Source: Alteromonas sp. LMIT006
GTDB lineage: Bacteria > Pseudomonadota > Gammaproteobacteria > Enterobacterales > Alteromonadaceae
Assembly (NCBI RefSeq): GCF_024300645.1
Contig: NZ_CP101291.1
Location: 1,116,001-1,180,000 of the forward strand
Direction of reading: 5' to 3'
Length of the DNA: 64,000 nucleotides
Shown: piece by piece, positions 56,163-64,000 of the stretch
Numbering within the stretch: position 1 is the first letter of the stretch
Layout of the letters: each line of letters starts with the position of its first letter
Position numbers and translations under genes: made by a program
The notes under the pieces: model-generated
Told to the model about the DNA's origin: nothing
What the model saw: the letters and a program-made list of their open reading frames with translations, nothing else
The model's database searches: none

Positions 56163-56819
56163 ATGACACCCAGCTGGTCGGCTTTTTTAGATACCCAGCA
56201 AGGATTGCCATATTACAAGGAGTTACAACAGGCATTGGCTCAGCGTCGCGCCTCCGGTGAAATAGTGTATCCACCGGAGAGTGACGTGTTGAAAGCGTTC
56301 AAGATGTCCGAGCTTTCCGACACTAAAGTGGTTATCCTTGGCCAAGACCCTTATCATGGGCCGCATCAAGCACATGGCTTGGCGTTTTCGGTTGCCAGAG
56401 ATATCAATATTCCTCCCTCGTTACGCAATATTTTCAAAGAACTCGAACACGAATTTTCCGATTATCAAATACCCATGCATGGCGACTTGACGCGTTGGGC
56501 AGAGCAAGGAGTCTTATTACTTAATACGGTATTGACGGTCGCTGAAGGTGAACCAAATTCACATAGTGGGTTAGGGTGGCAGAATTTTACGCATGCTGCA
56601 GTGAGGTATGTGAGTGATTATGTCGATAATGTTGTATTCATGCTATGGGGAGCCCATGCACAAAAACTGTCCATACTGATTGACAACCGCAAACACTGTG
56701 TGTTGAAAGCACCGCATCCTAGTCCATTGTCGGCACATCGCGGGTTTTTTGGGTGCCGCCATTTTATCATGGCGAACCAATGGCTCACCAAAAAGGGTAA
56801 GCCCGTAATCGAGTGGTGA
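56163..56819 (+). CDS. ung: Uracil-DNA glycosylase
   Basis: This 218-residue family 1 enzyme removes uracil from DNA. Catalytic Asp lies in GQDPYHGPHQAHGLAFSV (about residue 62), the DNA-intercalating loop is HPSPLSAHRGFFG, and LLLNTVLTV is intact. The close spacing to thrC and AAGAAGG before the ATG suggest it is co-transcribed with the thr operon. Confidence 0.96.
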   Translation: MTPSWSAFLDTQQGLPYYKELQQALAQRRASGEIVYPPESDVLKAFKMSELSDTKVVILGQDPYHGPHQAHGLAFSVARDINIPPSLRNIFKELEHEFSDYQIPMHGDLTRWAEQGVLLLNTVLTVAEGEPNSHSGLGWQNFTHAAVRYVSDYVDNVVFMLWGAHAQKLSILIDNRKHCVLKAPHPSPLSAHRGFFGCRHFIMANQWLTKKGKPVIEW

Positions 56820-56837
56820 GATCACTACTTACTGTGA

Positions 56838-57056
56838 TTATTCTTCTTCGTCTAAATCAAAGTTAAAATCATACTTATCAAGCTCTCTTTCAAGTTCGAG
56901 TTTAGCTTTTAAGGCTTCAATTTCTCGCCATTTGCGTTTGGTGCGTTTACTGCGACGACGAGAGGGAGGGGAATCGCTATCGATGGTGTATTGTTCTTCC
57001 AGTACACTGGTATCCATGTGTAATGCTTCCCTATCAAAATAATGCTGTCTATCCAT
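56838..57056 (-). CDS. DUF3545 family small basic-acidic protein
   Basis: This 72-residue protein of DUF3545 is found mainly in Vibrio and Alteromonas relatives. The core is a basic helix (RRRSKRTKRKWREIEALKAK) followed by an acidic end (DLDEEE). Function is unknown; the charge pattern suggests nucleic-acid or protein binding (inference). GGAG lies 9 nt before the ATG at 57056; the frame is open to 57095 but has no better site. Confidence 0.82.
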   Translation of the reverse strand: MDRQHYFDREALHMDTSVLEEQYTIDSDSPPSRRRSKRTKRKWREIEALKAKLELERELDKYDFNFDLDEEE

Positions 57057-57244
57057 TTGTATCTGCTCCAAAGAAGAAACCATAAGGCATATCAATTACC
57101 TGTAGGTTAAATTAATCCCTGTATGTGACAGATTCATTACGCGCGTGTGAAATTACTTACATAATTTGATTATATAGTGAACAAGCATGAATGGTAGGAA
57201 AATAATTTAGAATATTTTGTACTATTGATTACTATCAATAGAAT

Positions 57245-57285
57245 TAAAAAAACCGTGTGAGATAAGTGCACACGGTCTTTTATTT
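57245..57285. terminator. Bidirectional terminator after pgi
   Basis: ACCGTGTG (57252-57259) and CACACGGT (57269-57276) form an 8-bp stem. An A-run on the left (57246-57252) gives the U-tract for pgi on the minus strand, and CTTTTATTT on the right could serve the plus strand. Confidence 0.85.
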
Positions 57286-57306
57286 GGCCTCAATCAAGGT
57301 TTTGCA

Positions 57307-58920
57307 TTAGGATTGTGCATTGCGATAGCGATTGACTAAGTCTTGTGTAGAGCTATCAAGCTGAGCATTTGAGGCACCTTGCAGTGCGTCCAACACTTGA
57401 TTACCTAATACTTTGCCCAGTTCAACACCCCATTGGTCGAAGCTGTTTAAGCCCCATATAGCACCTTGTACAAACACTTTATGTTCATATAAAGCGACCA
57501 GCGAGCCAAGATTAAAGGGTGATAATTCATCACACAATAAGGTGTTGGACGGTTTGTTGCCAGGCATGACTTTGTGAGCCGCAATGACTTCGCGATCGGG
57601 CATGTCCCCAGGTAAATCAGCGTAACATTCATCGAATGTTTTCCCCTGCATCAACGCTTGCGCCTGACCAAAACAATTAGCAGCCAGCATAGCGTGATGG
57701 GTTGCGTCTTGATCCGGAACTCTTAATGGGAAAATAAAATCGACCGGCAACAGAGTTTCACTTTGATGGATGAGTTGATGAAATGAGTGTTGCCCGTTGG
57801 TTCCCTCAGAACCAAAAATGATTGGACCTGTTGCGTAACCAAGTTCTGATCCATCAAGCGCATTACGCTTACCGTTACTTTCCATATCCAACTGCTGAAC
57901 ATAAGCTGGGAAGCCACGTAAATAATGATAGTAAGGCAGTAACACATGGCTTTGCGCATCATTAAAATTGCGATACCAAATCCCCAAAAGAGCAAGTAAT
58001 ACAGGCATATTTTGTTCAAGAGGCGCAGTCTTGAAGTGTGTATCCATCGCAAAGGCACCCTCAAGTAACTGCTTAAAATGAGTAAAACCAATTGCCAGCG
58101 CAATTGGTAAACCTATCGCAGACCATAGCGAATAGCGCCCACCAACCCAGTCATTCATTGGAAACACCATATCTGGCGACATTCCAAATTCTACTGCTGC
58201 AGGCACGTTAGAAGACACCGCAGCGAAGTGCTTGGCAATGGCTTGTTGAGGTGCGCCAGACCCTAGAAACCACGATTTTGCGGTTAAAGTATTTTGCAGG
58301 GTTTCTTGAGTGCTAAATGATTTTGACGACATTAATACAAACGTCGTTTCGGGATTGCACTGTGCTAAGACGTCTTGTATGTGACAGCCATCAACATTTG
58401 CCACAAAATGCACCTTAAAGACGTCGTGCTGATAAGGCTTGAGTGCTTCAGTCATGATTTTGGGACCTAAAAAAGAACCGCCAATCCCGATGCTAACCAC
58501 ATCAGTGATGGGCTTATCCGTGTACCCAAGGTGTGTTCGATCAATCATCGTGTCGCAAAACGCTTCCATTTTGCTTAAAGTTGCCATGACCTCTGGTATC
58601 ACATCGTGACCGTCTACCAATACAGGTTCACCAGAAAAATTACGCAAAGCAGTGTGCAAAACCGCGCGGCCTTCAGTACTATTGATGGTCTCGCCGCCGA
58701 ACATGGCGTCGCGTTTGGCTTCTACTTGTGACTCTTGTGCGAGCTTCACAAGGGCTGTGAAAACCTCTTGATTAATTCGGTTTTTGGCAAAATCCAAGTG
58801 CCAACCTGCCGCATCTAACTGATAGGTTTGAGTGCGTAGAGGATCGTTGGCAAACATTTCTCGCATATGCGGCAATGATTGACTCGCTAACTCCTTTAGT
58901 TTATCCCAAGCTGACAACAT
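57307..58920 (-). CDS. pgi: Glucose-6-phosphate isomerase
   Basis: This 537-residue enzyme interconverts glucose 6-phosphate and fructose 6-phosphate. Signatures: VSIGIGGSFLGPKIM, FPMNDWVGGRYSLWSAIGLP, SELGYATGPIIFG and SLVALYEHKVFVQGAIWGLNSFDQWGVELGK in order. Family length is about 549. It follows talB by 2 nt, so glycolysis and the pentose phosphate pathway are joined in one transcript. Confidence 0.96.
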   Translation of the reverse strand: MLSAWDKLKELASQSLPHMREMFANDPLRTQTYQLDAAGWHLDFAKNRINQEVFTALVKLAQESQVEAKRDAMFGGETINSTEGRAVLHTALRNFSGEPVLVDGHDVIPEVMATLSKMEAFCDTMIDRTHLGYTDKPITDVVSIGIGGSFLGPKIMTEALKPYQHDVFKVHFVANVDGCHIQDVLAQCNPETTFVLMSSKSFSTQETLQNTLTAKSWFLGSGAPQQAIAKHFAAVSSNVPAAVEFGMSPDMVFPMNDWVGGRYSLWSAIGLPIALAIGFTHFKQLLEGAFAMDTHFKTAPLEQNMPVLLALLGIWYRNFNDAQSHVLLPYYHYLRGFPAYVQQLDMESNGKRNALDGSELGYATGPIIFGSEGTNGQHSFHQLIHQSETLLPVDFIFPLRVPDQDATHHAMLAANCFGQAQALMQGKTFDECYADLPGDMPDREVIAAHKVMPGNKPSNTLLCDELSPFNLGSLVALYEHKVFVQGAIWGLNSFDQWGVELGKVLGNQVLDALQGASNAQLDSSTQDLVNRYRNAQS

Positions 58921-58922
58921 AG

Positions 58923-59873
58923 TTAAAGTTTCTCCGCCAACAGTTGCTCAAGTTTGATTTGGTCTTTGGTAAAGTTGCGAATGCCTTCGGCGAGTTTTTC
59001 GGTGGCCATCGCATCTTGATTCATATCCCAACGGAACTCGGCTTCTGTTAGTGCATTGGGCGCTGCTTGCGTTGCGCCGTTATCAACAAGTTTGACGTCC
59101 AACTCAGAGTCGGTATTGGCAAGTTCTTCTAATAATGCTGGCGCGATAGTCAAACGGTCACAACCTGCCAATTCAAGTATTTCACTGGTATTACGGAAAC
59201 TGGCACCCATGACAACAGTTGGGTAGCCGTGGTCTTTGTAATAGTTGTAGATATTGGTTACTGAGATGACGCCTGGATCATTGGCACCGGTAAAATCTCC
59301 TTCGCTGTTGGCTTTGTACCAATCCAAAATGCGACCGACAAAGGGAGAGATCAAAAAGACACCCGCTTCCGCACAAGCTCTTGCTTGAGCAAATGAGAAA
59401 AGGAGTGTCAGATTACAGTTGATACCTTCTTTTTCCAATTGCTCAGCCGCTTTGATACCTTCCCAAGTGGACGCAATCTTAATTAAGATGCGGTCCTTGC
59501 TTATCCCTTCTTCTTCATACAAAGCGATCAATTTATGCGCTTTTGCGACGGTTGCTTCCGTGCTAAAAGACAGACGCGCATCCACTTCCGTGGAGATGCG
59601 TCCGGGGATGACGCCGACAATTTCTTTGCCGATCAATACTGCAAGTTTGTCTGCAGCATCAATAACTTGTTGGTCAGCATCGTTTGATTGTGCTTTTGCC
59701 CATGCAATCGAGGACTCTATCATTGAGGCATATTCAGGAATACCTGCTGCTTTCAATAACAATGATGGATTGGTGGTCGCATCGACTGGAGAATATTTTT
59801 TGATTGCTTCAATGTCACCGGTATCAGCAACAACAGTGGTAACGTTTTTCAATGCGGAGAGTAAATCAGCCAT
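58923..59873 (-). CDS. talB: Transaldolase
   Basis: This 316-residue transaldolase of the non-oxidative pentose phosphate pathway moves a dihydroxyacetone unit between sugar phosphates. The Schiff-base lysine lies in [19 protein letters not shown], and [13 protein letters not shown] is typical. Length matches E. coli TalB (317). It precedes pgi by 2 nt. A HexR-like box lies upstream. Confidence 0.96.
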   Translation of the reverse strand: MADLLSALKNVTTVVADTGDIEAIKKYSPVDATTNPSLLLKAAGIPEYASMIESSIAWAKAQSNDADQQVIDAADKLAVLIGKEIVGVIPGRISTEVDARLSFSTEATVAKAHKLIALYEEEGISKDRILIKIASTWEGIKAAEQLEKEGINCNLTLLFSFAQARACAEAGVFLISPFVGRILDWYKANSEGDFTGANDPGVISVTNIYNYYKDHGYPTVVMGASFRNTSEILELAGCDRLTIAPALLEELANTDSELDVKLVDNGATQAAPNALTEAEFRWDMNQDAMATEKLAEGIRNFTKDQIKLEQLLAEKL

Positions 59874-59940
59874 GGTAATCCTTAAAATCGATTAGCTTGA
59901 TAGAATTTATCCTTTAGAATAAATCAATATGATGTTCCAT

Positions 59941-59957
59941 AATCGAAAACGTCGATT
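59941..59957. repeat. Inverted repeat upstream of talB
   Basis: AATCGA (59941-59946) and TCGATT (59952-59957) are perfect 6-bp arms 5 nt apart, and AATCGATT also occurs near 59886. It lies in the divergent talB/yaaA region. Confidence 0.3.
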
Positions 59958-59961
59958 AAGA

Positions 59962-59976
59962 CGTAATACGATTATA
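59962..59976. promoter_or_regulatory. HexR-like box
   Basis: The 15-bp sequence CGTAATACGATTATA agrees at 10 of 12 specified positions with the published HexR consensus TGTARTNNNAYTACA. HexR controls central carbon genes including transaldolase in several gammaproteobacteria. It lies 89 nt before talB and 13 nt before the small divergent gene. Confidence 0.4.
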
Positions 59977-59988
59977 GAGGAATTCAAT

Positions 59989-60102
59989 ATGCACAAGATT
60001 ATCAATTTTTTTATCAAAAAACCATCTAAGCCAAAGCAAGTTTGTAAGTATTCAGATGACTGCTACTTGTATGGTAAACTAGCTCCGACCAATAAGGAGT
60101 GA
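59989..60102 (+). CDS. Possible 37-residue protein upstream of yaaA
   Basis: This short frame has ATG at 59989, with AGAGGA 8 nt upstream, a better site than many real genes have. It ends in TGA at 60100-60102, which overlaps the AAGGAG ribosome binding site of yaaA, so the two could be translationally coupled. The product is basic (many Lys, especially in the first half) with hydrophobic residues near the start and a CKYSDDC cysteine pair. I do not recognise it. Confidence 0.55.
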   Translation: MHKIINFFIKKPSKPKQVCKYSDDCYLYGKLAPTNKE

Positions 60103-60104
60103 AT

Positions 60105-60875
60105 ATGTTAGTTCTGTTATCCCCAGCTAAAAATTTAGATTATAAAACACCGGTTCCCGTAGCAGAGTACTCGCAGTTATCTTTGCGTGATGACACACAA
60201 GCTTTGGCGCAAGTCTGTAAAACCCTGACTCCGGCTGATTTATCTAAGTTGATGGGGATAAGCGATAAGCTCGCGATTCTCAATGCCGAGCGCTTTAATG
60301 ATTTTGCCATGCCATTTGCTCCCGAAAATGCGCGTCAAGCTATGTATGCGTTTAACGGTGATGTGTACACAGGACTCGATGCGTATTCGTTGAGTGAGGA
60401 AGATGTTGCTTTTGCTCAGTCTCATTTGCGGATCCTATCGGGTTTGTACGGTGTGTTGAGACCACTTGATTTGATGCAACCGTATCGCCTGGAGATGGGC
60501 ACATCTTTGGCTACCGAGCGCGGTAAAAACCTCTACGAATTCTGGGGCAACAAAATTACCGATGAGCTAAATGCAATGGGTTCAGAGGTTGTGGTCAATT
60601 TGGCTTCTAACGAGTATTTTAGCGCGGTCAAAACTAAAGAATTAGCGGGTCGTTTGATCACCCCAGTGTTCAAAGATGAAAAAAATGACAAAGTCAAAAT
60701 CATCAGTTTCTACGCCAAAAAAGCACGTGGTCTGATGGCGCGTTGGATCATTGAACATCGCATCACAGACGTTGAATCATTATCGGGTTTTGATGTGGCG
60801 GGCTATCGTTTTGCACCAGAGCAAAGTGACGACACAACGTTAACATTTATCCGTTTGGAAAAGGACCGAGCGTAG
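60105..60875 (+). CDS. yaaA: Peroxide stress protein YaaA (UPF0246)
   Basis: This 256-residue protein of the YaaA/DUF328 family lowers intracellular free iron during H2O2 stress in E. coli. The opening [13 protein letters not shown], then [29 protein letters not shown] and [18 protein letters not shown], match closely. The ATG at 60105 has AAGGAG 5 nt upstream; a GTG at 60099 overlaps that site. In E. coli yaaA lies near thrLABC and talB, and the neighbourhood is similar here. Confidence 0.95.
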   Translation: MLVLLSPAKNLDYKTPVPVAEYSQLSLRDDTQALAQVCKTLTPADLSKLMGISDKLAILNAERFNDFAMPFAPENARQAMYAFNGDVYTGLDAYSLSEEDVAFAQSHLRILSGLYGVLRPLDLMQPYRLEMGTSLATERGKNLYEFWGNKITDELNAMGSEVVVNLASNEYFSAVKTKELAGRLITPVFKDEKNDKVKIISFYAKKARGLMARWIIEHRITDVESLSGFDVAGYRFAPEQSDDTTLTFIRLEKDRA

Positions 60876-60941
60876 TTTGGCGCTATGAGAGCATTTCCAG
60901 TAATGTGTTGTGTCAATGCACAAATAAAAAGGTACTATATT

Positions 60942-61109
60942 TTATCCTCTGTCAGCCTTTTTCGTTTTGATATAAAAATGATTAAGAACAACGATGAGTA
61001 TTCCCACACTAACAACCAATATGACTTCTTCAAAGGTATTGAGTTTTAGTAGGTGAGAAATGAGCAGACTTGCTAATAAGCCCAAAAAAAATACCATCCA
61101 TTTATTCAT
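60942..61109 (-). CDS. Small 55-residue two-helix membrane protein
   Basis: This short frame begins at ATG 61109 with AGGA about 12 nt upstream and ends in TAA at 60942. It encodes two hydrophobic helices (about 5-22 and 28-44) joined by a short loop and followed by a basic tail (KTKKADRG), the pattern of a small inner-membrane protein. It lies 65 nt downstream of the double-glycine-leader peptide gene on the same strand. Size, topology and position resemble small bacteriocin immunity proteins, but I recognise no family. Confidence 0.6.
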   Translation of the reverse strand: MNKWMVFFLGLLASLLISHLLKLNTFEEVILVVSVGILIVVLNHFYIKTKKADRG

Positions 61110-61174
61110 TTTAATTTCTTTTCCTGTTTAAAAATATATGGCCAGAAAGTTATCTACCATAAATGAGATAATAC

Positions 61175-61381
61175 TTAATATAATAGGTTAAACTGTTCTC
61201 GATTGTTCAAAAAATATTGGTTGCTTGCAGAATGGTCTTGTTCCGAGAACGCAATGACATGGTTTTTAAAGCTATCAATTGAAACATCCAAAACTTTACC
61301 TGCCCCATAGCCTACTAAAAAACTGAGTAAAGCATTGCCGCCCGCGACAGTCTGAGTTTCTGTATTTGACAAAATTTTCAT
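61175..61381 (-). CDS. Double-glycine-leader peptide precursor (bacteriocin-like)
   Basis: This 68-residue peptide opens with MKILSNTETQTVAGG. That is the form of a double-glycine leader (conserved Leu, Glu and hydrophobic positions before GG) cleaved by C39 peptidase ABC exporters. Cleavage after Gly15 would release a 53-residue peptide with a glycine-rich hydrophobic part (FLVGYGAGKVLDV, residues 21-33, containing a GxxxG motif) and a polar C-terminal half. No C39 transporter gene is in the window. No strong ribosome binding site is seen. A -10-like TATGAT lies at 61415-61420. Bacteriocin function is inference. Confidence 0.65.
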   Translation of the reverse strand: MKILSNTETQTVAGGNALLSFLVGYGAGKVLDVSIDSFKNHVIAFSEQDHSASNQYFLNNREQFNLLY

Positions 61382-61414
61382 TGTTTTAACTATTGGTTCG
61401 TTTAAGGGAAAACA

Positions 61415-61442
61415 ATCATATCTAAAGTTGAAATAAAAAGAA
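61415..61442 (-). promoter_or_regulatory. Candidate promoter of the double-glycine peptide gene
   Basis: On the minus strand TTCTTT (61437-61442) and TATGAT (61415-61420) are 16 nt apart. The implied leader is about 27 nt. The -35 match is weak. Confidence 0.3.
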
Positions 61443-61461
61443 CCTGTGAGAAAGTTCAGTT

Positions 61462-61881
61462 TTAATCAACATACATCTGTTGTTGAAACTCTAGCACTTC
61501 TGTTTGGCCACGGTCATTAATAGTAACCTTGAACCGATATGTTTCGCGGTCGCGGTAGGCGAGGGGAGCAAGGTAATAGACCGCATCGCCATCGACGACG
61601 CGTTTAAATTTGAGTTCCTTGCTGGTACCTATAAGGTTTCGAGCAGTGCCTTCAACATCTGGCATCTGCGCTTCTTTGGTGTCTTTATCTAAGACTGAGA
61701 TATTCACCACGGCATTGAACTTAGAACGGACCAAACCATTGGCTTTGGCAATTTCGGGTGTCAAAAACGTAGAAGGGAACACAATGTAGTGAACATCCCA
61801 AGGGCCCAAAGTTTGTTTGATTTCAGCGTGTGCCGACAAACAAAATAACCCAATCAGTAAGAAGCTAAACAGTTTACGCAT
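61462..61881 (-). CDS. DUF4426 family periplasmic protein
   Basis: This 139-residue protein has a signal peptide (1-19, ending AHA) and the DUF4426 core: GPWDVHYIVFPSTFLTPEIA and ETYRFKVTINDRGQ. Function is unknown. It lies downstream of yggT on the same strand, as in Vibrio and Alteromonas, where the cluster yggS-proC-yggT-DUF4426 is conserved. Confidence 0.9.
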   Translation of the reverse strand: MRKLFSFLLIGLFCLSAHAEIKQTLGPWDVHYIVFPSTFLTPEIAKANGLVRSKFNAVVNISVLDKDTKEAQMPDVEGTARNLIGTSKELKFKRVVDGDAVYYLAPLAYRDRETYRFKVTINDRGQTEVLEFQQQMYVD

Positions 61882-61919
61882 ATCAACACCCCAGTAATTT
61901 TTAACAATGCACCGAATCT

Positions 61920-62462
61920 TTAAAATGCACCAATGTATTGTGATAGTAACAACTTCACAAATTGTAATGCGATAATAGCAACCAAAACGGACAAATCTAA
62001 TCCGCCAATCGGTGGTATTATTTTACGAATAGGGCGTAAAAACGGTTCAGTGAGTTGCGCGATGACCAGTTCAATCGGGTTCTGTCCTTGTGATACCCAA
62101 CTCAATAATGCACGAATAATTAACATCCAAAACATCAAGTTGAATACTTCCTTAACCACTTCAATGAAGCCAACAATGACTAAGCTTACAGGGTCAATAG
62201 ACAATCCTCGCACCAACGCGACTATCACAAATATTTTCAAGCAGGCGATGAGTAACGCAAAAACAAACGTCGCTGTATCGAATTTACCTATTGCAGGGAT
62301 AAAACGGCGTAGCGGTCCGACAACGGGTTGAGTCATCTTAACCACAAATTGAGAAAATGGATTATAAAAATCCGCACGCACCAGCTGTAACCATAAACGT
62401 AAAATCACGACCATCAAATACAGGCCAAATAGGGTTTCAACTAAAAAATGAGAAGCAGTCAT
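61920..62462 (-). CDS. yggT: YggT family integral membrane protein
   Basis: This 180-residue inner-membrane protein has two YggT repeats, each with two helices around the motif P-[FL]-x-x-P-[LI]-R (QPVVGPLRRFIPAIG and TEPFLRPIRKIIPPIGG). The family has been linked to osmotic and cation homeostasis and cell division, without a firm mechanism. It starts 8 nt after proC on the same strand. Confidence 0.92.
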   Translation of the reverse strand: MTASHFLVETLFGLYLMVVILRLWLQLVRADFYNPFSQFVVKMTQPVVGPLRRFIPAIGKFDTATFVFALLIACLKIFVIVALVRGLSIDPVSLVIVGFIEVVKEVFNLMFWMLIIRALLSWVSQGQNPIELVIAQLTEPFLRPIRKIIPPIGGLDLSVLVAIIALQFVKLLLSQYIGAF

Positions 62463-62470
62463 GAGGTTCC

Positions 62471-63292
62471 TTAAATCAATGTTTGCATTTCTTCAGCGCG
62501 GTCAACTGCCGCTTGCATTGCATTACCTACGATAGCAGTTAGCCCAGCATTTTGAAAGGACTCGATCGCCTTGGCCGTTGTGCCACCTTTGGACGTGACG
62601 TTCGCTCGCAGTTCACTAAAAGGCGTATCGGCATGTTGCAGTAACATTTGACCCGCACCGGCCAGTGTTTGTGCCACGAGTAATTTGGCATCGTCTTTGG
62701 AGAAACCTAAGCTCTCAGCTTTTGCCTGCATGGCTTCTGCAAACAAGAAAAGATAGGCTGGTGCAGACCCCGCAGCAGCGATAACCGAATTGATCATTGC
62801 TTCGTCTCGTACCCACAAAGTTTCGCCGACTTGATTGAGACAGTATTCGGCCAAATCACACAACACCTTATCTGTATTCACATTGGCATACAATCCGGTC
62901 ATCCCCATGCCCACACTCGATGGCGTATTCGGCATGGTTCTCACAATATCACACGATGTCCCGAGCATTTCTTGAATACGCGCAACAGTAACGCCAGCGG
63001 CGATGGAAATATACTTTTTGGACTGTCTAGATGACACAGGTAAAGCGTTTATGACGTCACTTAACATCTGCGGCTTGACCGCCAAGACGATGTAATCGGC
63101 AAATGTCATTGCGTCATGATTATCGGTACTGACGTTAATCCCCAACTGGTCTTTTAGCCTGATTAATTTTGCCTCAGAGCGATTGGTGAGTAATATTTTA
63201 TCAGGACTGTAACCTGCTTTAACCATACCAGTGACGATGGCACTGGTCATATTGCCTGCGCCAATAAAGGCAATGTTGGCATGAATTGTCAT
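62471..63292 (-). CDS. proC: Pyrroline-5-carboxylate reductase
   Basis: This 273-residue NADPH-dependent reductase makes proline from pyrroline-5-carboxylate. The Rossmann motif IAFIGAGNMTSAIVTG opens the protein, and the C-terminal signature QTLAGAGQMLL with RANVTSKGGTTAKAIE is intact. It lies between yggS and yggT, 13 nt and 8 nt away. Confidence 0.96.
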   Translation of the reverse strand: MTIHANIAFIGAGNMTSAIVTGMVKAGYSPDKILLTNRSEAKLIRLKDQLGINVSTDNHDAMTFADYIVLAVKPQMLSDVINALPVSSRQSKKYISIAAGVTVARIQEMLGTSCDIVRTMPNTPSSVGMGMTGLYANVNTDKVLCDLAEYCLNQVGETLWVRDEAMINSVIAAAGSAPAYLFLFAEAMQAKAESLGFSKDDAKLLVAQTLAGAGQMLLQHADTPFSELRANVTSKGGTTAKAIESFQNAGLTAIVGNAMQAAVDRAEEMQTLI

Positions 63293-63305
63293 TGAGGTTC
63301 CTTAA

Positions 63306-64000
63306 TTATTTTGTTTTAGGGGTGCGTGCACCAAAAATATCAGTACCGACTCTTACCATGGTCGAACCATGTGCTATAGCAGGTGCTAAATCAGCGCTCA
63401 TTCCAACCGATAAGGTATCCATACTAGGGTACTTTTGTTTCAGTTGGTCAAACAGAGAATGTAAGTTTGACAATGTTTGCGCCTGCTCAATTGGGTCAGG
63501 TTGTGCTTTTGGTATGGCCATCAAGCCACGCAATAATAAGCGAGGTTGGGTCTGGATGAAATCCGCTAAAGGTGCAATGTCATCAGACAAAACACCTGAC
63601 TTGGTTGGCTCGTTATCAATATTGACTTGGATGCAGACGTTTAACGGTGGCAAATTCTCGGGCCGTTGTTCATTGAGTCTGCGAGCGATTTTTTGACGAT
63701 CAATAGTGTGACACCATGCAAATTCTTTACTTATTAATGCACTCTTATTTGACTGAATTGGACCGATAAAATGCCACGTTAGGTCAGATAAATGTTGCAA
63801 GGATTGCACTTTATCAACGCCCTCTTGTACATAGTTTTCCCCAAAATGGCGCTGACCTGCTTCATACGCAAGTTCGATATCAGATACCGGTTTGGTTTTG
63901 CTGACGGCTAATAATTGAATAGTGGCAGGGTCGCGTTGTGCTGCCTCTGCGGCCTCAATAATGCGCTGCTGAATCTGGTCTAACTTTGCTGCAATGTGGT
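63306..64000 (-). CDS. yggS: PLP homeostasis protein YggS, 5' end outside the window
   Basis: This PLP-binding, alanine-racemase-fold protein (PLPBP family) has about 231 residues visible. The PLP lysine is in LLAVSKTKP, and HFGENYVQEGVDK, WHFIGPIQSNKS and LSVGMSADLAPAIAHGSTMVRVGTDIFG are family segments. The reading frame runs to the window edge at His-Ile-Ala-Ala, which aligns with the first few residues of the family, so only a few codons and the start are missing. It is first in yggS-proC-yggT. Confidence 0.95.
   Translation of the reverse strand, partial: HIAAKLDQIQQRIIEAAEAAQRDPATIQLLAVSKTKPVSDIELAYEAGQRHFGENYVQEGVDKVQSLQHLSDLTWHFIGPIQSNKSALISKEFAWCHTIDRQKIARRLNEQRPENLPPLNVCIQVNIDNEPTKSGVLSDDIAPLADFIQTQPRLLLRGLMAIPKAQPDPIEQAQTLSNLHSLFDQLKQKYPSMDTLSVGMSADLAPAIAHGSTMVRVGTDIFGARTPKTK

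Noticed and set aside
59419-59895. A 158-residue gene opposite talB
   Set aside because: It mirrors the well-conserved transaldolase coding strand and has no ribosome site or recognisable domain.

Overview
The window is a chromosomal stretch of a gammaproteobacterium, most likely a marine member of the Alteromonadales (Alteromonas/Glaciecola-like; inference). Three things point there: the order of the housekeeping genes (lptD-surA-pdxA-rsmA-apaG-apaH, recO-pdxJ-acpS, rlmD-relA-mazG, rplM-rpsI-petABC-sspAB, thrLABC, yggS-proC-yggT), a Vibrio/Alteromonas-type TonB2 system with a TtpC-like protein, and lineage-typical families (DUF3450, DUF3545, DUF3833, DUF4426, carboxynorspermidine enzymes). 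No insertion sequence, prophage, CRISPR array, rRNA or tRNA gene was seen.

Layout. 0-6.3 kb: a PPK2 polyphosphate kinase, then a six-gene energy-transduction operon (DUF3450, ttpC-like, exbB, exbD, tonB, TPR protein) closed by a clear terminator. 6.4-12.1 kb: a lipoprotein oligopeptidase, a small membrane protein, a PQQ-type sugar dehydrogenase, a DUF192 protein and the aspartokinase gene lysC. 12.2-18.7 kb, minus strand: the outer-membrane biogenesis and ribosome maturation operon lptD-surA-pdxA-rsmA-apaG-apaH, with djlA divergent from it. 19.9-28.9 kb, plus strand: dsbC-recJ-recO-pdxJ-acpS-rlmD-relA-mazG. 29.2-34.3 kb: rplM-rpsI behind a strong promoter and structured leader, the cytochrome bc1 genes and sspA-sspB. 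34.3-38.7 kb: dolP-diaA-yraN-lpoA on the minus strand, divergent from rsmI. 38.7-49.3 kb is the most accessory part: an exported M17 peptidase, carboxynorspermidine synthesis, a PLP enzyme, a chalcone-isomerase-like/DUF3833 pair, an orphan ParA ATPase with ppiC, yaiI, an exported M24 peptidase and an outer-membrane barrel. 49.3-60.9 kb: aceK, the attenuator-controlled thrLABC operon, ung, pgi, talB and yaaA. 60.9-64 kb: two small genes, then DUF4426-yggT-proC-yggS, with yggS cut by the window end.

How the genes connect. LysC and ThrA both start the aspartate pathway. ThrA, ThrB and ThrC finish threonine, and the thr leader peptide is rich in Thr and Ile codons. LptD, SurA, LpoA, DolP and DsbC all serve the envelope. 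RelA, MazG, SspA/SspB and PPK2 belong to stress and nucleotide physiology.

Most worth a second look: a 68-residue peptide precursor with a double-glycine leader (61175-61381) followed by an unannotated 55-residue two-helix membrane protein (60942-61109), together resembling a minimal bacteriocin/immunity pair; a 37-residue cysteine-containing ORF (59989-60102) whose end overlaps the yaaA ribosome binding site; a three-copy TTACAAA repeat with exact 10-bp period before an outer-membrane barrel gene; and a GTTTATA-type operator before an unknown gene linked to norspermidine synthesis.
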